Shown piece after piece: positions 17,733-26,849 of a stretch of DNA of 64,000 nucleotides. The notes under the pieces were generated by a model. That model had not been told where the DNA came from, ran no database searches, and saw only the letters and a program-made list of their open reading frames with translations. Numbering within the stretch: position 1 is the stretch's first letter; the number at the start of each line of letters is the position of its first letter. Origin of the DNA: Afipia carboxidovorans OM5 (GTDB taxonomy: Bacteria; Pseudomonadota; Alphaproteobacteria; Rhizobiales; Xanthobacteraceae); contig NC_015684.1 of assembly GCF_000218565.1 (NCBI RefSeq), forward strand, positions 1,364,001-1,428,000, given 5' to 3'. Position numbers and translations under genes: made by a program.

Positions 17733-18506
17733 ATGGACGCGACGTTTCTCAAAGGGTTGCGGATGCTTCAGGCGCTGGCGCTGTCGGACAGGCCGCGCGG
17801 CGTCACCGAGCTTGGGCGCGAACTGGGCGTTACCAAGAGCAATGCGCATCGCCTACTGAAAACGCTGGTGCATAGCGGCTTCGCCCAGAACAACGCGGAT
17901 GCCGGCAAGTACAGCGCCACGCTCAAAGTCTGGGAGCTTGGCTCTCATGTTCTGTCGCGGGTGGATGTCAAAAACGTATCGGGTGCGCTTCTACAGGTGC
18001 TGGCCGACAAGACCGGCGAGTCGGTTCACCTTTCTCTGTTGTCTGAAGGCTCCGTCGTCTACATCGACAAGATCGATAGCGTGCAGCCTGTGCGCGCCTA
18101 TAGCCAGATCGGCAAGGGCGCGCCGGCTTATTGCGTCGCCACCGGCAAGGCGCTGCTGGCGCATCAGAGCCCGGAGATGATCGCTTCACTCTGCGAGCGG
18201 CTCGAGGCAAATACGTCGCGCACGATCACCAATGCGGCGGAACTGCAACGCGAACTCGCACGCGTGCGCCAACTCGGGTACGCGGTGAACCGCGGAGAAT
18301 GGCGTGAGGGCGTCTGCGGCGTTGCCGCGCCGATCCGCGATGTATCGCACAACGTCATTGCCGCTGTTGGAATCTCGGGGCCTGAAAGCCGCATGAAGCC
18401 CGCATTCATGCGAGAGCAGGCACCTGTCGTCATCGAGACGGCGGAGCTTATCTCGCGTGCGCTGGGCTATTCCGGCGAAGCTGCGCCCCGCCGAAAGATC
18501 GCTTAG
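17733..18506 (+). CDS. IclR family transcriptional regulator
   Basis: 257 residues. The winged helix-turn-helix covers residues 1-60 (LRMLQALAL, GVTELGRELGVTKSNAHRLLKTL), then the IclR effector domain with YCVATGKALLA and a C-terminal GVAAPIRD. It opens a short operon with the CaiB-type CoA-transferase (24-base gap) and the crotonase. The tandem repeats just upstream suggest autoregulation, and a single copy upstream of the cupin gene suggests control of that gene too. Confidence 0.88.
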   Translation: MDATFLKGLRMLQALALSDRPRGVTELGRELGVTKSNAHRLLKTLVHSGFAQNNADAGKYSATLKVWELGSHVLSRVDVKNVSGALLQVLADKTGESVHLSLLSEGSVVYIDKIDSVQPVRAYSQIGKGAPAYCVATGKALLAHQSPEMIASLCERLEANTSRTITNAAELQRELARVRQLGYAVNRGEWREGVCGVAAPIRDVSHNVIAAVGISGPESRMKPAFMREQAPVVIETAELISRALGYSGEAAPRRKIA

Positions 18507-18530
18507 CCAATCACGATAACCACGGATGGA

Positions 18531-19706
18531 ATGATGAAAGGTCCTCTCTCGGGCATCAAGGTTCTGGAATTCGCGCAGATCGCAGCAGGCCCCTTCGCGG
18601 GAAGCCTGTTTGCCGATCTCGGTGCCGATGTCGTCAAGGTCGAGCGCCCGGATGGCGGCGATGGTATGCGAAGCTGGCCGCCGGCAATCGAAGGCGAGGA
18701 CGGCAAGATCGAAAGCGGCAATTTCGTATCGGTGAATCGCAACAAGCGCAGCATTACGATCGATGTGAAGAACCCGGAAGAGATGAAGCGGTTCTATCAG
18801 CTCGTGGCGCAAGCGGATCTTTTCATCGAGAACTATCGCCCCGGTGTGCCGAAGCGACTCGGACTCGGCTACGACGATCTGCGCAAGCACAACCCGCGCC
18901 TGGTCTACTGTTCGATATCGGGCTACGGCCAGACCGGCCCTTATTCGCAGAAGGGCGCGTTCGACGTCACCGTGCAGGCGATGAGCGGCATGATGAGCGT
19001 GACCGGCGAGGAAAGCGGGCCGCCGGTCAAGTGCGGCGTTCCGGTCGGCGATTTCGGCGCCGGGCTTTATGGCGCGTTCACCTCGCTCGCCGCGGTGATG
19101 AAGGCGCGGGAGAGCGGGCAGGGTGCCTATATCGATTGCTCGATGCTCGGCACCCTGATCGGACTTGCCGGGCTGCAGACCAGCGAGTTGTTCGGCACCG
19201 GCAAGCCGCCGCGGCGGCTGGGCTCGGCGCATCCGCGCAACGCGCCGTATCAAGGCTTCGATGCGAAGGATCGCCCATTCACGGTGGCGGCGGGTAACGA
19301 CAAGCTGTGGCGCGATTTCTGCGGCGTCATCGGGTTGCCGGCGTTGCCGGAGGACCCGCGCTTCGGTGCGCAACTCGATCGCGCCCGCAACCAGAAGGCA
19401 CTTGCGGAGATTGTGCAGCCGATCTTCCTGACCAAGACTGCACAGGAATGGATCGACGCTTTCGATGCCAAGGGCATCCCTTGTGCGATTGTTCTGGACT
19501 ATAGCGAAATTCTTTCGAACGAGCAGGTCGAGCACATGGGACTTGTTCGCGACATCAAGCTCGCCAACGGCGCGACCACCAAGACCGTCGGTTTCCCGAT
19601 CGGGGTTTCCGGCTTCACCTATGAGATCGACCGGCCGCCGCCTGTTCTTGGCGCGCATAATGACGAGGTGTTTGAGGAATGGACGAAGAGCGGAAGGAAT
19701 TCGTGA
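18531..19706 (+). CDS. Class III (CaiB/BaiF) CoA-transferase
   Basis: 391 residues of the family III CoA-transferases, interlocked dimers that move CoA between acids without a cofactor. The N-terminal FAQIAAGPFAGSLFADLGADVVKVE is diagnostic, and the catalytic aspartate is D174 in PVGDFGAG. Acceptors in this family include carnitine, benzylsuccinate, oxalate and 3-sulfinopropionate (Act of Advenella). The last is attractive because a mercaptopropionate dioxygenase-like gene lies about 1 kb upstream; this is inference. The stop overlaps the start of the next gene (GTGA). Confidence 0.9.
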   Translation: MMKGPLSGIKVLEFAQIAAGPFAGSLFADLGADVVKVERPDGGDGMRSWPPAIEGEDGKIESGNFVSVNRNKRSITIDVKNPEEMKRFYQLVAQADLFIENYRPGVPKRLGLGYDDLRKHNPRLVYCSISGYGQTGPYSQKGAFDVTVQAMSGMMSVTGEESGPPVKCGVPVGDFGAGLYGAFTSLAAVMKARESGQGAYIDCSMLGTLIGLAGLQTSELFGTGKPPRRLGSAHPRNAPYQGFDAKDRPFTVAAGNDKLWRDFCGVIGLPALPEDPRFGAQLDRARNQKALAEIVQPIFLTKTAQEWIDAFDAKGIPCAIVLDYSEILSNEQVEHMGLVRDIKLANGATTKTVGFPIGVSGFTYEIDRPPPVLGAHNDEVFEEWTKSGRNS

Positions 19707-20416
19707 GCCTTTCGCCGCTTGCCAACGGCGTACGCGTTCTCACACTGGATCGTCCGTCCAAGGCCAACGCGTTGAATGCGGAGGTCGTGGACCAGTTGCT
19801 TGCGTGTGTCGCCCAGGCCGAGGCGGAGGATTGCCGCGTGCTGATCCTCGCCGCCAACGGCAAGGCGTTTTGCGGCGGGTTTGATTTCGGTGGTTATGAA
19901 TCGATGTCGGCGGGCGACCTGCTGCTGCGCTTTGTCCGGATCGAGGAGTTGCTGCAGCGGATGCGCCAGTCGTCGTTTGTCAGCATTGCTCTGGTGCATG
20001 GTGCGGCGATGGGGGCGGGGGCGGACATCGTCGCGTCTTGCACCTATCGCATCGGCACCGACGCAAGCCGGTTTCGCTTTCCGGGATTCCGTTTCGGCGT
20101 GGCGCTTGGCACGCGGCATCTGGCGCAGCTTGTCGGCCCGCAACGGGCGCGCGATATCCTGCTGACCAATGCAACGATCGATGCATTGACCGCTGTCGAT
20201 ATCGGATTGCTGACGCACCTCGTCGATGCCGGGAGCATGCGGCAGAAAGCGGACGAGATTATTGCGCAGATTGGCTCGCTGGACCGTGTCGCACGCAACC
20301 GGATTTTGCATCTGACCTCGGCTCAGAACAATGACGGTGACATGGCTGAGCTGGTGAAATCGGTGAGCGCGCCCGGGCTACACGAGCGCATTGCGCAGTA
20401 CCGCGCCGGGCATTGA
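19703..20416 (+). CDS. Crotonase-fold protein (enoyl-CoA hydratase/isomerase family), catalytic glutamates absent
   Basis: About 237 residues. The CoA-binding segments KANALN and AANGKAFCGGFDF and the oxyanion-hole glycine in HGAAMGAGADI are present. The two hydratase glutamates are not: the GGGCE position reads GAGAD, and the PE..G..PG segment reads FPGFRFGVALGTRHLA. It is therefore unlikely to be a classical hydratase and may be a hydrolase, isomerase or lyase on a CoA ester. GTG 19703 overlaps the CaiB stop and has GGAAGG five bases upstream, so it is preferred to ATG 19679. Confidence 0.82.
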   Translation: MSLSPLANGVRVLTLDRPSKANALNAEVVDQLLACVAQAEAEDCRVLILAANGKAFCGGFDFGGYESMSAGDLLLRFVRIEELLQRMRQSSFVSIALVHGAAMGAGADIVASCTYRIGTDASRFRFPGFRFGVALGTRHLAQLVGPQRARDILLTNATIDALTAVDIGLLTHLVDAGSMRQKADEIIAQIGSLDRVARNRILHLTSAQNNDGDMAELVKSVSAPGLHERIAQYRAGH

Positions 20417-20538
20417 TCGATAACGGGTCTCGTCTGCTTTTTGAGCCAGCGTAAGTAGGCATCCGCTCGTACATCCACGCGGATGACATATCGCGCGTGC
20501 GCGCCTATCCTCAATAACATCGTGTAACGACATATAAC

Positions 20539-20566
20539 CACAGGGCGGCGTCTATGCCGCCCTGTG
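20539..20566 (+). terminator. Hairpin downstream of the CaiB-crotonase operon
   Basis: An 11-bp perfect stem (CACAGGGCGGC and its complement) with a 6-base loop, in the 270-base gap before the next IclR gene. No T-run follows, so assignment as a terminator rests on position and stem strength. Confidence 0.45.
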
Positions 20567-20579
20567 CCTTCGTGTTGCG

Positions 20580-20592
20580 ATAGTTGGAACAC
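20580..20592 (+). promoter_or_regulatory. TGGAAC-type operator-like element upstream of the second iclR gene
   Basis: ATAGTTGGAACAC, similar to the ATATTTGGAACAC element before the previous IclR gene, about 95 bases before this regulator's start. A single copy; functional assignment is tentative. Confidence 0.3.
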
Positions 20593-20685
20593 GAATAATG
20601 ATCCGTGCGACGGATCGGGAGATTGACTCGGGGCAGGCAGCGGGCTTAGCGTTAGTTCACGAAACGAAAATGGTGTTCACCACTC

Positions 20686-21510
20686 GTGAATAACGTAGTT
20701 GAGCCCATCGGCCCCCGGCGGCACCTGCACTCTCTCAACATGTCGCTCGACATCGTTGAGTTGCTGGCGTCCTCCAGCGTCCCGCTCACGCTTGGTGAGA
20801 TCGCGGTGAAGCTCGAGCTCAGCAAGGCCGCGGTTCATGGCGTGCTGTCAAACCTCGAAGCACGACGATATGTGGAGCGCGCGCCGGATCGGCCGGGCTA
20901 CCGGCTCGGGCTTCGGTTGTGGGAGCTCGGCCTTGTCGCATCCGAGTCGATAGAGCTTCCGAAGGTCGCGCACCGTTATCTTCAGAAGCTGGTCGAGCTC
21001 AGTTCCGAAAGCTCGCAGCTTGCCGAATATTGCGCGCCGGGCGAGGTGATCTATCTCGACCGCGTCGATAGCCCCAATCCGGTCCGCGCCAACATTCATG
21101 TCGGTCGCCGCGCGCCGGCCTATTGCGTGGCAACCGGTCGCGCGCTTCTCGCGTTTCAGCCGAAAAGCGAGATCGACCGGGTGTGTGACGGCCCGCTGCA
21201 GAGCTTCACCAAGAAAACCATCGTCAAGCCGAGCAAGCTGCGCCGCGAACTCGATCTTGTCCGGCAGCGAGGCTTTGCGATCAATCATGGCGAATATCGT
21301 GGCGAAATCGTCGGCGTCGCGGCGCCTATTCGCGATCATCAGGGGCATGTGATTGCCGCGCTCAGCGTCTCCGGCCCCGAATATCGTTTCACCGTCAAGC
21401 ACGCGACGGCGCTTGCGCCCGCGGTGATCGAGGCCTCGGAGGGTATCTCGCGGGAGTTCGGTCAGCACTTTCTTCAGAAACGCCGGCCTCGAGATAGTCG
21501 CGCATGTTGA
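20686..21510 (+). CDS. IclR family transcriptional regulator
   Basis: 274 residues with a GTG start; a nearby upstream ATG frame closes at TAA, and an internal ATG at 20740 (MSLDIVELL) is an alternative. The helix-turn-helix reads TLGEIAVKLELSKAAVHGVLSNLE; the effector domain has YCVATGRALLAF and GVAAPIRDHQG. It heads the operon containing the acyl-CoA ligase and the CoA-transferase-like pair, overlapping the ligase by seven bases, and so is its probable local regulator. Confidence 0.87.
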   Translation: MNNVVEPIGPRRHLHSLNMSLDIVELLASSSVPLTLGEIAVKLELSKAAVHGVLSNLEARRYVERAPDRPGYRLGLRLWELGLVASESIELPKVAHRYLQKLVELSSESSQLAEYCAPGEVIYLDRVDSPNPVRANIHVGRRAPAYCVATGRALLAFQPKSEIDRVCDGPLQSFTKKTIVKPSKLRRELDLVRQRGFAINHGEYRGEIVGVAAPIRDHQGHVIAALSVSGPEYRFTVKHATALAPAVIEASEGISREFGQHFLQKRRPRDSRAC

Positions 21511-23045
21511 TTCACCAACTCTTGCAGGATGGACGGCATTCCAAGCCCGCGATCATCTTTGAAGGGGCGGTGCTCTCCTATGCGGAACTGGACGATCTTG
21601 CCAATCAGTTTGCCCATCTGTTCGGTGAACTGCGGCTCGATATCGGTGATCGGGTCAGTCTGCTGATCGGTAACGAGCCTCTGGTGGTTGCTTCCTACTT
21701 CGGCTTGTTCAAGGCGGGGCTGATTGCAAATCCGATCAACAACCGCCTGACGGCGAGTGAAGTCTCGTTTGTGCTGGAGCATGCGCAGGCGCGCGTTCTC
21801 ATCACCACGCCGGAATTCCTGCCTTTGGCGTTGCAGGCAATCGCCGAGCTTGCAAATCCGCCGCGCATTGTCCTGCTCGGTGCGCATGTCGATGCGGCCC
21901 TGCCGGCGGATGTCGTCTCGGAGCAGGATCTCTATCGGCAGAAGCGCACGCCACGGCTTGTTGAAGGTTTGACGGAACAGACGCCGATCCTTCTCATTTA
22001 CACGTCGGGCACGACTGGCCGCCCGAAAGGTGTGCTGCTTAGCCATGCAAATGTCTGGGCCGACGGTGTCGCGTTGTCGCAGGGCTTCCGCGTGACTTCG
22101 GACCATGTGGCTCTGTGTTTCATGCCGCTGTTCCACTGCAATGCGCTGATCGTCAGTCATATCAGCACGTTCATCGGCCATGGCACCATCGTGCTGTGCC
22201 GGAAATTCAGCGCACGCGAACACTGGCGGCTGGTGGCGGATCATCAGGTCACGAGCTTCAGCGCGCCGCCGACCGTGCTCGCTATTCTTCTCGAACGCGA
22301 AGCGGAGGCGCGGGATGCGCGCATCAAGCTCGATTTCGTCAAGACCGGCTCGGCGCCGCTGACGGTGGAGCTTGCGACGCGCTTCGAGAACAGGTTCGGC
22401 AAGGATATTCTGATCGAAGGCTGGGGCCTCACCGAGTGCACGGCGACGAGCACGCTAAACCCGCTTTACGCGGGCGGCCGCCGCAAGATCGGCTCCGTCG
22501 GGCAGGCGTTGGCCGGGCAGAAGATTGCGGTGGTGGATGACCAGGGTCGGTTCCTGCCGCCTCACAGCACTGGCGAACTGGTCATTCAATCGCCGACGAT
22601 GATGCTTGGCTATTTCCGCGACGAAGAGGCGACGCGCAGAACTATTATCGACGGTTGGCTTCACACCGGCGATCTCGGCCGTATGGACGAAGAGGGCTAT
22701 GTCTTTCTCGTCGGCCGCAAGAAGGAAATCATCATCCGCGGTGGCGAGAATGTCTCGCCGCTTGAGATCGAGGAAGTTATGTGCCGTCACCCCTCGGTTC
22801 GGGACGTCGCGGTTGGCGGATTGCCGGACCGGATATGGGGCGAGGTGGTTGTCGCCTGCGTTGTCGCCAACGGGGTCGCGTCCGAGCAGGAACTGATCGC
22901 TCACTGCCGCGAAAATCTCGCGGACTTCAAGGTCCCCGTCAAAATCGCAATTGTCGATGAACTGCCACGCAATGCGACCGGAAAGATTCTCCGCCGCGAT
23001 CTTGCGCAGTTCTTCCAGAGCGGGGCGAAGGAGATGGCATCATGA
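21504..23045 (+). CDS. AMP-forming acyl-CoA synthetase
   Basis: 513 residues of the ANL superfamily. The P-loop-like motif is YTSGTTGRPKGVLLSH, the acyl-adenylate motif is GWGLTE, GWLHTGDLG and GRKKEIIIRGGENVSP mark the hinge region, and RNATGKILRRDL carries the C-terminal catalytic lysine. It activates a carboxylic acid to its CoA thioester using ATP. It overlaps the IclR gene upstream and the CoA-transferase-like subunit A downstream by four bases (ATGA). Substrate unknown. Confidence 0.9.
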   Translation: MLIHQLLQDGRHSKPAIIFEGAVLSYAELDDLANQFAHLFGELRLDIGDRVSLLIGNEPLVVASYFGLFKAGLIANPINNRLTASEVSFVLEHAQARVLITTPEFLPLALQAIAELANPPRIVLLGAHVDAALPADVVSEQDLYRQKRTPRLVEGLTEQTPILLIYTSGTTGRPKGVLLSHANVWADGVALSQGFRVTSDHVALCFMPLFHCNALIVSHISTFIGHGTIVLCRKFSAREHWRLVADHQVTSFSAPPTVLAILLEREAEARDARIKLDFVKTGSAPLTVELATRFENRFGKDILIEGWGLTECTATSTLNPLYAGGRRKIGSVGQALAGQKIAVVDDQGRFLPPHSTGELVIQSPTMMLGYFRDEEATRRTIIDGWLHTGDLGRMDEEGYVFLVGRKKEIIIRGGENVSPLEIEEVMCRHPSVRDVAVGGLPDRIWGEVVVACVVANGVASEQELIAHCRENLADFKVPVKIAIVDELPRNATGKILRRDLAQFFQSGAKEMAS

Positions 23046-23866
23046 AACAGATGACATTGGAGCAGGCCGCCCGGCTGGTCGCCAACGATCAGATCGTCAC
23101 CATCGGCGGGACATTGTCGCAGCGAATTCCGGCGGCTATGGTGCGCGAACTGGCGCGACAAGGCGTGAAGGGCTTGCACCTCATCAAACCGTCGCCGGGG
23201 TTCGATGCCGATGTGCTGGCGGCGGGCGGATGTCTCGCGAGCGTGCGGGCCGGCATGACGACGCTGGAGCAGCCGTTCGGCATGGCGCCGAGTTTCCGCA
23301 GGGCTGCCGAGCGCGGCGAGCTCGAAGTGATCGAGAATGCCTGTCCGGCGGTGATGGCGAGCCTTCAAGCGGCGGCATTCGGTTTGCCGTTTCAGGCGGT
23401 CGCGGGCTTTGAAGGAAGCGATGTGCCCGGTGTCGCGCCGTTCGCGACGGTGAAGGACCCGTTCTCCGGCAAGGATACGCTGGTAGTACCGGCCGTGCGC
23501 CCGGACTGGGCGATCCTGCATGTGCATGAAGCCGACGTGCGCGGGAATGCACGGATCTACGGCACGCCGGTCTGGGATCGTCTGATGAGCCGCGCCGCCA
23601 AGCGCGTGATCCTCACCGCGGAGAAAATTCTCGATACGTCGCACTTCGTCGCGCAGCCGGAGATGACGGTGGTGCCGGAGCTGTTTGTCGAGGCGGTGGT
23701 GCACGCGCCCGCCGGTGCCTGGCCGACGGCGGTGTTCGATTGTTACGACATCGATGAACCGGCAATGCGTCATTATCTTGAGCTCAGCCGGACGCCGGAT
23801 GGATTCCGAAAATATCTGGATGAGACCGAGGCGCACGATCGCCGGCCGATGGAGGTCGCCGCATGA
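23042..23866 (+). CDS. CoA-transferase family I alpha subunit-like protein
   Basis: 274 residues, similar in layout to the A subunit of glutaconate CoA-transferase and to IpdA, the ring-opening hydrolase subunit of steroid degradation. The N-terminal QIVTIGGTLSQRIPAAMVREL holds the glycine-rich CoA-binding loop. ELEVIENACPAVMASLQAAAFGLPF is the family's central segment, with a glutamate at the position where IpdA-type proteins may act. It overlaps the B subunit gene by four bases and must form a heteromer with it. Confidence 0.82.
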   Translation: MKQMTLEQAARLVANDQIVTIGGTLSQRIPAAMVRELARQGVKGLHLIKPSPGFDADVLAAGGCLASVRAGMTTLEQPFGMAPSFRRAAERGELEVIENACPAVMASLQAAAFGLPFQAVAGFEGSDVPGVAPFATVKDPFSGKDTLVVPAVRPDWAILHVHEADVRGNARIYGTPVWDRLMSRAAKRVILTAEKILDTSHFVAQPEMTVVPELFVEAVVHAPAGAWPTAVFDCYDIDEPAMRHYLELSRTPDGFRKYLDETEAHDRRPMEVAA

Positions 23867-24594
23867 GCGCGTCCTACAGCCCTGCCGATATCATGGCTGT
23901 CGCAATGGCGCGCTTGATCCGCGATGGCGAGGTCGTATTCGTGGGCGTGAATTCGCCGCTGCCGCTAGCCGCAGCGACGCTCGCGCGCCGTCACAACGCA
24001 CCGAACTGCACCTTCATCTCGGTAGGCGGCGGTATCAATCCGACCGTCGACAAGATCATGGCCGCGACGAGCACTGCCGATCTCGGCCGCGGATCGGCAT
24101 CCATCTTCGACAATCAGGAAATTTACGGGCTGAACGGCCGCGGCGGTTTCGATCTCACGTTTCTCGGCATGGCGCAGGTCGATGCGAAGGGACGGGTGAA
24201 CTCGAGCTTCATCGGCGAACGCGACAAGCCGAAAGTGCGTTTTCCCGGCGGTGGCGGTGGCCCGGCGATCCTGCCGATGTCGAAACGCGCGGTGTTGTGG
24301 CGCGCGGGGCATTCGCCGAAGATTTTCGTCGAGGAGGTCCGGTTCACGACCTCGGCAGGAAATGTTGACCGGATCGTCACGCCGCTGTGCATCTTCCGCA
24401 AGGAAGACGGGCGACTGGTGCTTGAAAGCATCCATCCCGGCGTAACGCGTGCGGAGCTTGCCGAGAAAACCGGCTTCCGTATTCCGAATCTCGAGAGTGC
24501 GCCGGTGACACCGGAGCCGACCGCGGCGGAGTTATCCATCATCCGCGAAATCGACCCCGATAATGTACGACGTGTGGAGTTTGGCCTGCAGTAA
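23863..24594 (+). CDS. CoA-transferase family I beta subunit-like protein
   Basis: 243 residues, similar to glutaconate CoA-transferase B and IpdB. EVVFVGVNSPLPLAAATLARR and the GGGGGPAILPMSKR segment are family features. In true CoA-transferases this subunit carries the catalytic glutamate in an ESG/SENG motif; here the aligned segment reads FISVGGGINP and has no glutamate. That points to an IpdAB-like hydrolytic C-C bond cleavage or another reaction rather than CoA transfer (inference). It is the last gene of the iclR-ligase-transferase operon. Confidence 0.8.
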   Translation: MSASYSPADIMAVAMARLIRDGEVVFVGVNSPLPLAAATLARRHNAPNCTFISVGGGINPTVDKIMAATSTADLGRGSASIFDNQEIYGLNGRGGFDLTFLGMAQVDAKGRVNSSFIGERDKPKVRFPGGGGGPAILPMSKRAVLWRAGHSPKIFVEEVRFTTSAGNVDRIVTPLCIFRKEDGRLVLESIHPGVTRAELAEKTGFRIPNLESAPVTPEPTAAELSIIREIDPDNVRRVEFGLQ

Positions 24595-24651
24595 ATCCAT
24601 CAATTAGCGAAGTCCGCGCAGAACGGACCGCATGAAATTTCAGGGAGGTGA

Positions 24652-25743
24652 ATGATGAAGATCGTTGATACGGTACGTCATGTGCGAAAAGCCTGTGCTC
24701 TGGTTCTTGCGGTAGGGGGCGCGCTCGCGGTTCTCTCCGGTGTCGGCAGCTCCGCGCAGGCGGCGGACGAGAAGGAGCTTGTGTTCGCAGGCTTCGGCGG
24801 CTCGCTCCAGAAGTCGCTTCAGGCGACGGTCATTCCGGCATTCGAGAAGAAGTACGGCGTCAAGGTGGTCTACGTCACCGGCACGTCGAACCAGATTCTC
24901 GCCAAGGTGAAGGCGCAGCGCAACAGCCCGCAGATCGATGTGATCTGGGCCAACGATACCACGCATTATCAAGGCAAGGCCGAGAAGCTTTACGCCAAGC
25001 TCGATCCGGCCAAGGTGCCGAACCTGTCCCAGCTCTATGACTTCGCGAAGGATCGCGACGGCATCGGCATTGTGATGGGCGTTCAGGCGCTCGGTATCGA
25101 ATACAATACCAAGGTGTTCAAGGAGAAGGGTTGGGCGCCGCCGACCTCATGGGCAGATCTGTGGGACCCGAAATACAAGGGCCATGTCGTCTTCTACAAC
25201 ATGCCGATCGGCTACACGAACCTTCTGTTCGCGAAAATCGCCGACATGAATGGTGGATCGGTCACCAATCTTGAGCCGGCCTGGAACAAGATGAAGGAGC
25301 TGCAGCCGAATGTGCTCGCCTTCGTCGATCCGCCGGCGCAGGTCGATGCGCTGTTCGGAACGGGAAGCGCATGGATCGGCTTCAACGGCAGCGCGCGCGT
25401 GCACGATTTTGCCGGCACCGGCGCGCCGGTTGCGATGGTGCTGCCGAAGGAGGGCGGAATTCTCTATCCGCAGCAGTTCGACATCGTTGCCAACGCGCCG
25501 CATCCGGATCTCGCCCAGAAGTTCATCGATTTCACGATCAGCGCCGAGGCGCAGAAGATGATCGCGGAAAGCCTTCTGCTTGGTCCCGTCAACAAGACCG
25601 TCAAGCTTGATGATGCGGCGGCGGCCAAGGTTCCTTATGGCGAGAAGAACGTCACCGCGCTCCTCAATCTGGATATCGGGCCGATCAACCAGAACCTGCA
25701 GAGCCTGACCGCGCGCTGGACCGCAATGGTGGGAGGCCGCTAA
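24652..25743 (+). CDS. Extracellular solute-binding protein of a Pot/Fut-type ABC transporter
   Basis: 363 residues with a Sec signal peptide (hydrophobic segment at about residues 15-33, cleavage near AQAADEKEL). The mature protein begins VFAGFGGSLQKSLQATVIPAFEKKYG, the opening of spermidine/putrescine-type (PotD, SBP_bac_8) binding proteins. GGGAGGTGA precedes the tandem ATGs at 24652 and 24655. It is the first gene of a four-gene importer operon. Relatives bind polyamines, but also opines, phosphonates or aromatic amines, so the ligand is not fixed. Confidence 0.88.
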   Translation: MMKIVDTVRHVRKACALVLAVGGALAVLSGVGSSAQAADEKELVFAGFGGSLQKSLQATVIPAFEKKYGVKVVYVTGTSNQILAKVKAQRNSPQIDVIWANDTTHYQGKAEKLYAKLDPAKVPNLSQLYDFAKDRDGIGIVMGVQALGIEYNTKVFKEKGWAPPTSWADLWDPKYKGHVVFYNMPIGYTNLLFAKIADMNGGSVTNLEPAWNKMKELQPNVLAFVDPPAQVDALFGTGSAWIGFNGSARVHDFAGTGAPVAMVLPKEGGILYPQQFDIVANAPHPDLAQKFIDFTISAEAQKMIAESLLLGPVNKTVKLDDAAAAKVPYGEKNVTALLNLDIGPINQNLQSLTARWTAMVGGR

Positions 25744-26849
25744 TGGACGCCCACCTCGACGTCCGTCGACTGAGGAAGGCGTATGGAGACTTCGTCGCGC
25801 TTGACGATGTCTCCTTCACGGCCGCTTCCGGAGAGATCGTGGCGCTGCTCGGTCCCTCCGGTTGTGGCAAAACCACCTTGCTCAACGTGATCGCGGGCTT
25901 TCTGTCTCCCGACAAAGGCACCGTCATCGTCGATGGTCGCGACATCGTCCGTGTGCCGCCGCACAAGCGGGACATGGCCATGGTGTTCCAGAACTATGCG
26001 TTGTTTCCGCATATGAGCGTCGAGCACAACGTTGCCTTCGGCCTCAAGATGCGGAGCATTTCGTCTGGCGAGGTGGGGCAACGCGTGCAGGAGGCGCTCG
26101 AACTCGTACAGCTTGGCGGACTTGGGAAACGCTATCCCAAGGAGCTTTCGGGCGGGCAGCAGCAACGCGTGGCGCTCGCGCGCGCACTCGTAGTGCGTCC
26201 GTCCGTTCTTCTTCTGGATGAGCCGCTGTCGAATCTCGATGCCTTGCTGCGCAAGAGAATGCGCGAGGAGATGCGGCAGATTCTGAAATCGGCCAATATC
26301 ACCACGGTTGTGGTGACGCACGATCAGGAGGAGGCGCTGGTCTCGGCTGACCGGATCGTCCTTCTCGCGTCGGGACGCGTCGAGCAAAGCTCCACGCCGA
26401 ACGAACTCTATGAACGGCCGCAGACCATCTTCAGTGCACGCTTCATGGACGTCACCAATTTCCTCGATGGCACGGTGATCGCTCATGAGCGCGGCAATGC
26501 TGTTGTCGAGACGGCATTCGGCCGGTTGCGGGCGGAGGTGGAGGGTTGCACGGTCGGCGACAGGGTCACCGTTGCCATCCGGCCTGAGAACATCACCAAG
26601 GGAGAGGATGCCGGCGAAAACTGTGTGACCGGGGAAGTCATCTCCAGCACCTATCATGGGCCGGTGCGGCGGATCGAGATTGAGGCGAATGGCGCGCGGC
26701 TGATCGCGGATATTCCGGTCAAGCGTTGCCTGAGCAAGATCGGGGATCGGTTGTCGGTCTCGTGGCCGGCCGACGACACCCGCATTCTGCCGAACGAAGA
26801 GCCGGGCGCATCGATGGAAGCGAGCGCCGCGGAAAGAGTCCTGCAATGA
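25743..26849 (+). CDS. ABC transporter ATP-binding protein, PotA-like
   Basis: 368 residues. Walker A GPSGCGKTT, signature LSGGQQQR, Walker B LLLDEPLSNLD, and a C-terminal TOBE-type regulatory domain from about residue 270 (VTVAIRPENI). This is the CUT1/MOI-type layout. The start ATG shares bases with the stop of the binding-protein gene (TAATG), so translation is coupled. It energises the two permeases that follow. Confidence 0.92.
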   Translation: MDAHLDVRRLRKAYGDFVALDDVSFTAASGEIVALLGPSGCGKTTLLNVIAGFLSPDKGTVIVDGRDIVRVPPHKRDMAMVFQNYALFPHMSVEHNVAFGLKMRSISSGEVGQRVQEALELVQLGGLGKRYPKELSGGQQQRVALARALVVRPSVLLLDEPLSNLDALLRKRMREEMRQILKSANITTVVVTHDQEEALVSADRIVLLASGRVEQSSTPNELYERPQTIFSARFMDVTNFLDGTVIAHERGNAVVETAFGRLRAEVEGCTVGDRVTVAIRPENITKGEDAGENCVTGEVISSTYHGPVRRIEIEANGARLIADIPVKRCLSKIGDRLSVSWPADDTRILPNEEPGASMEASAAERVLQ

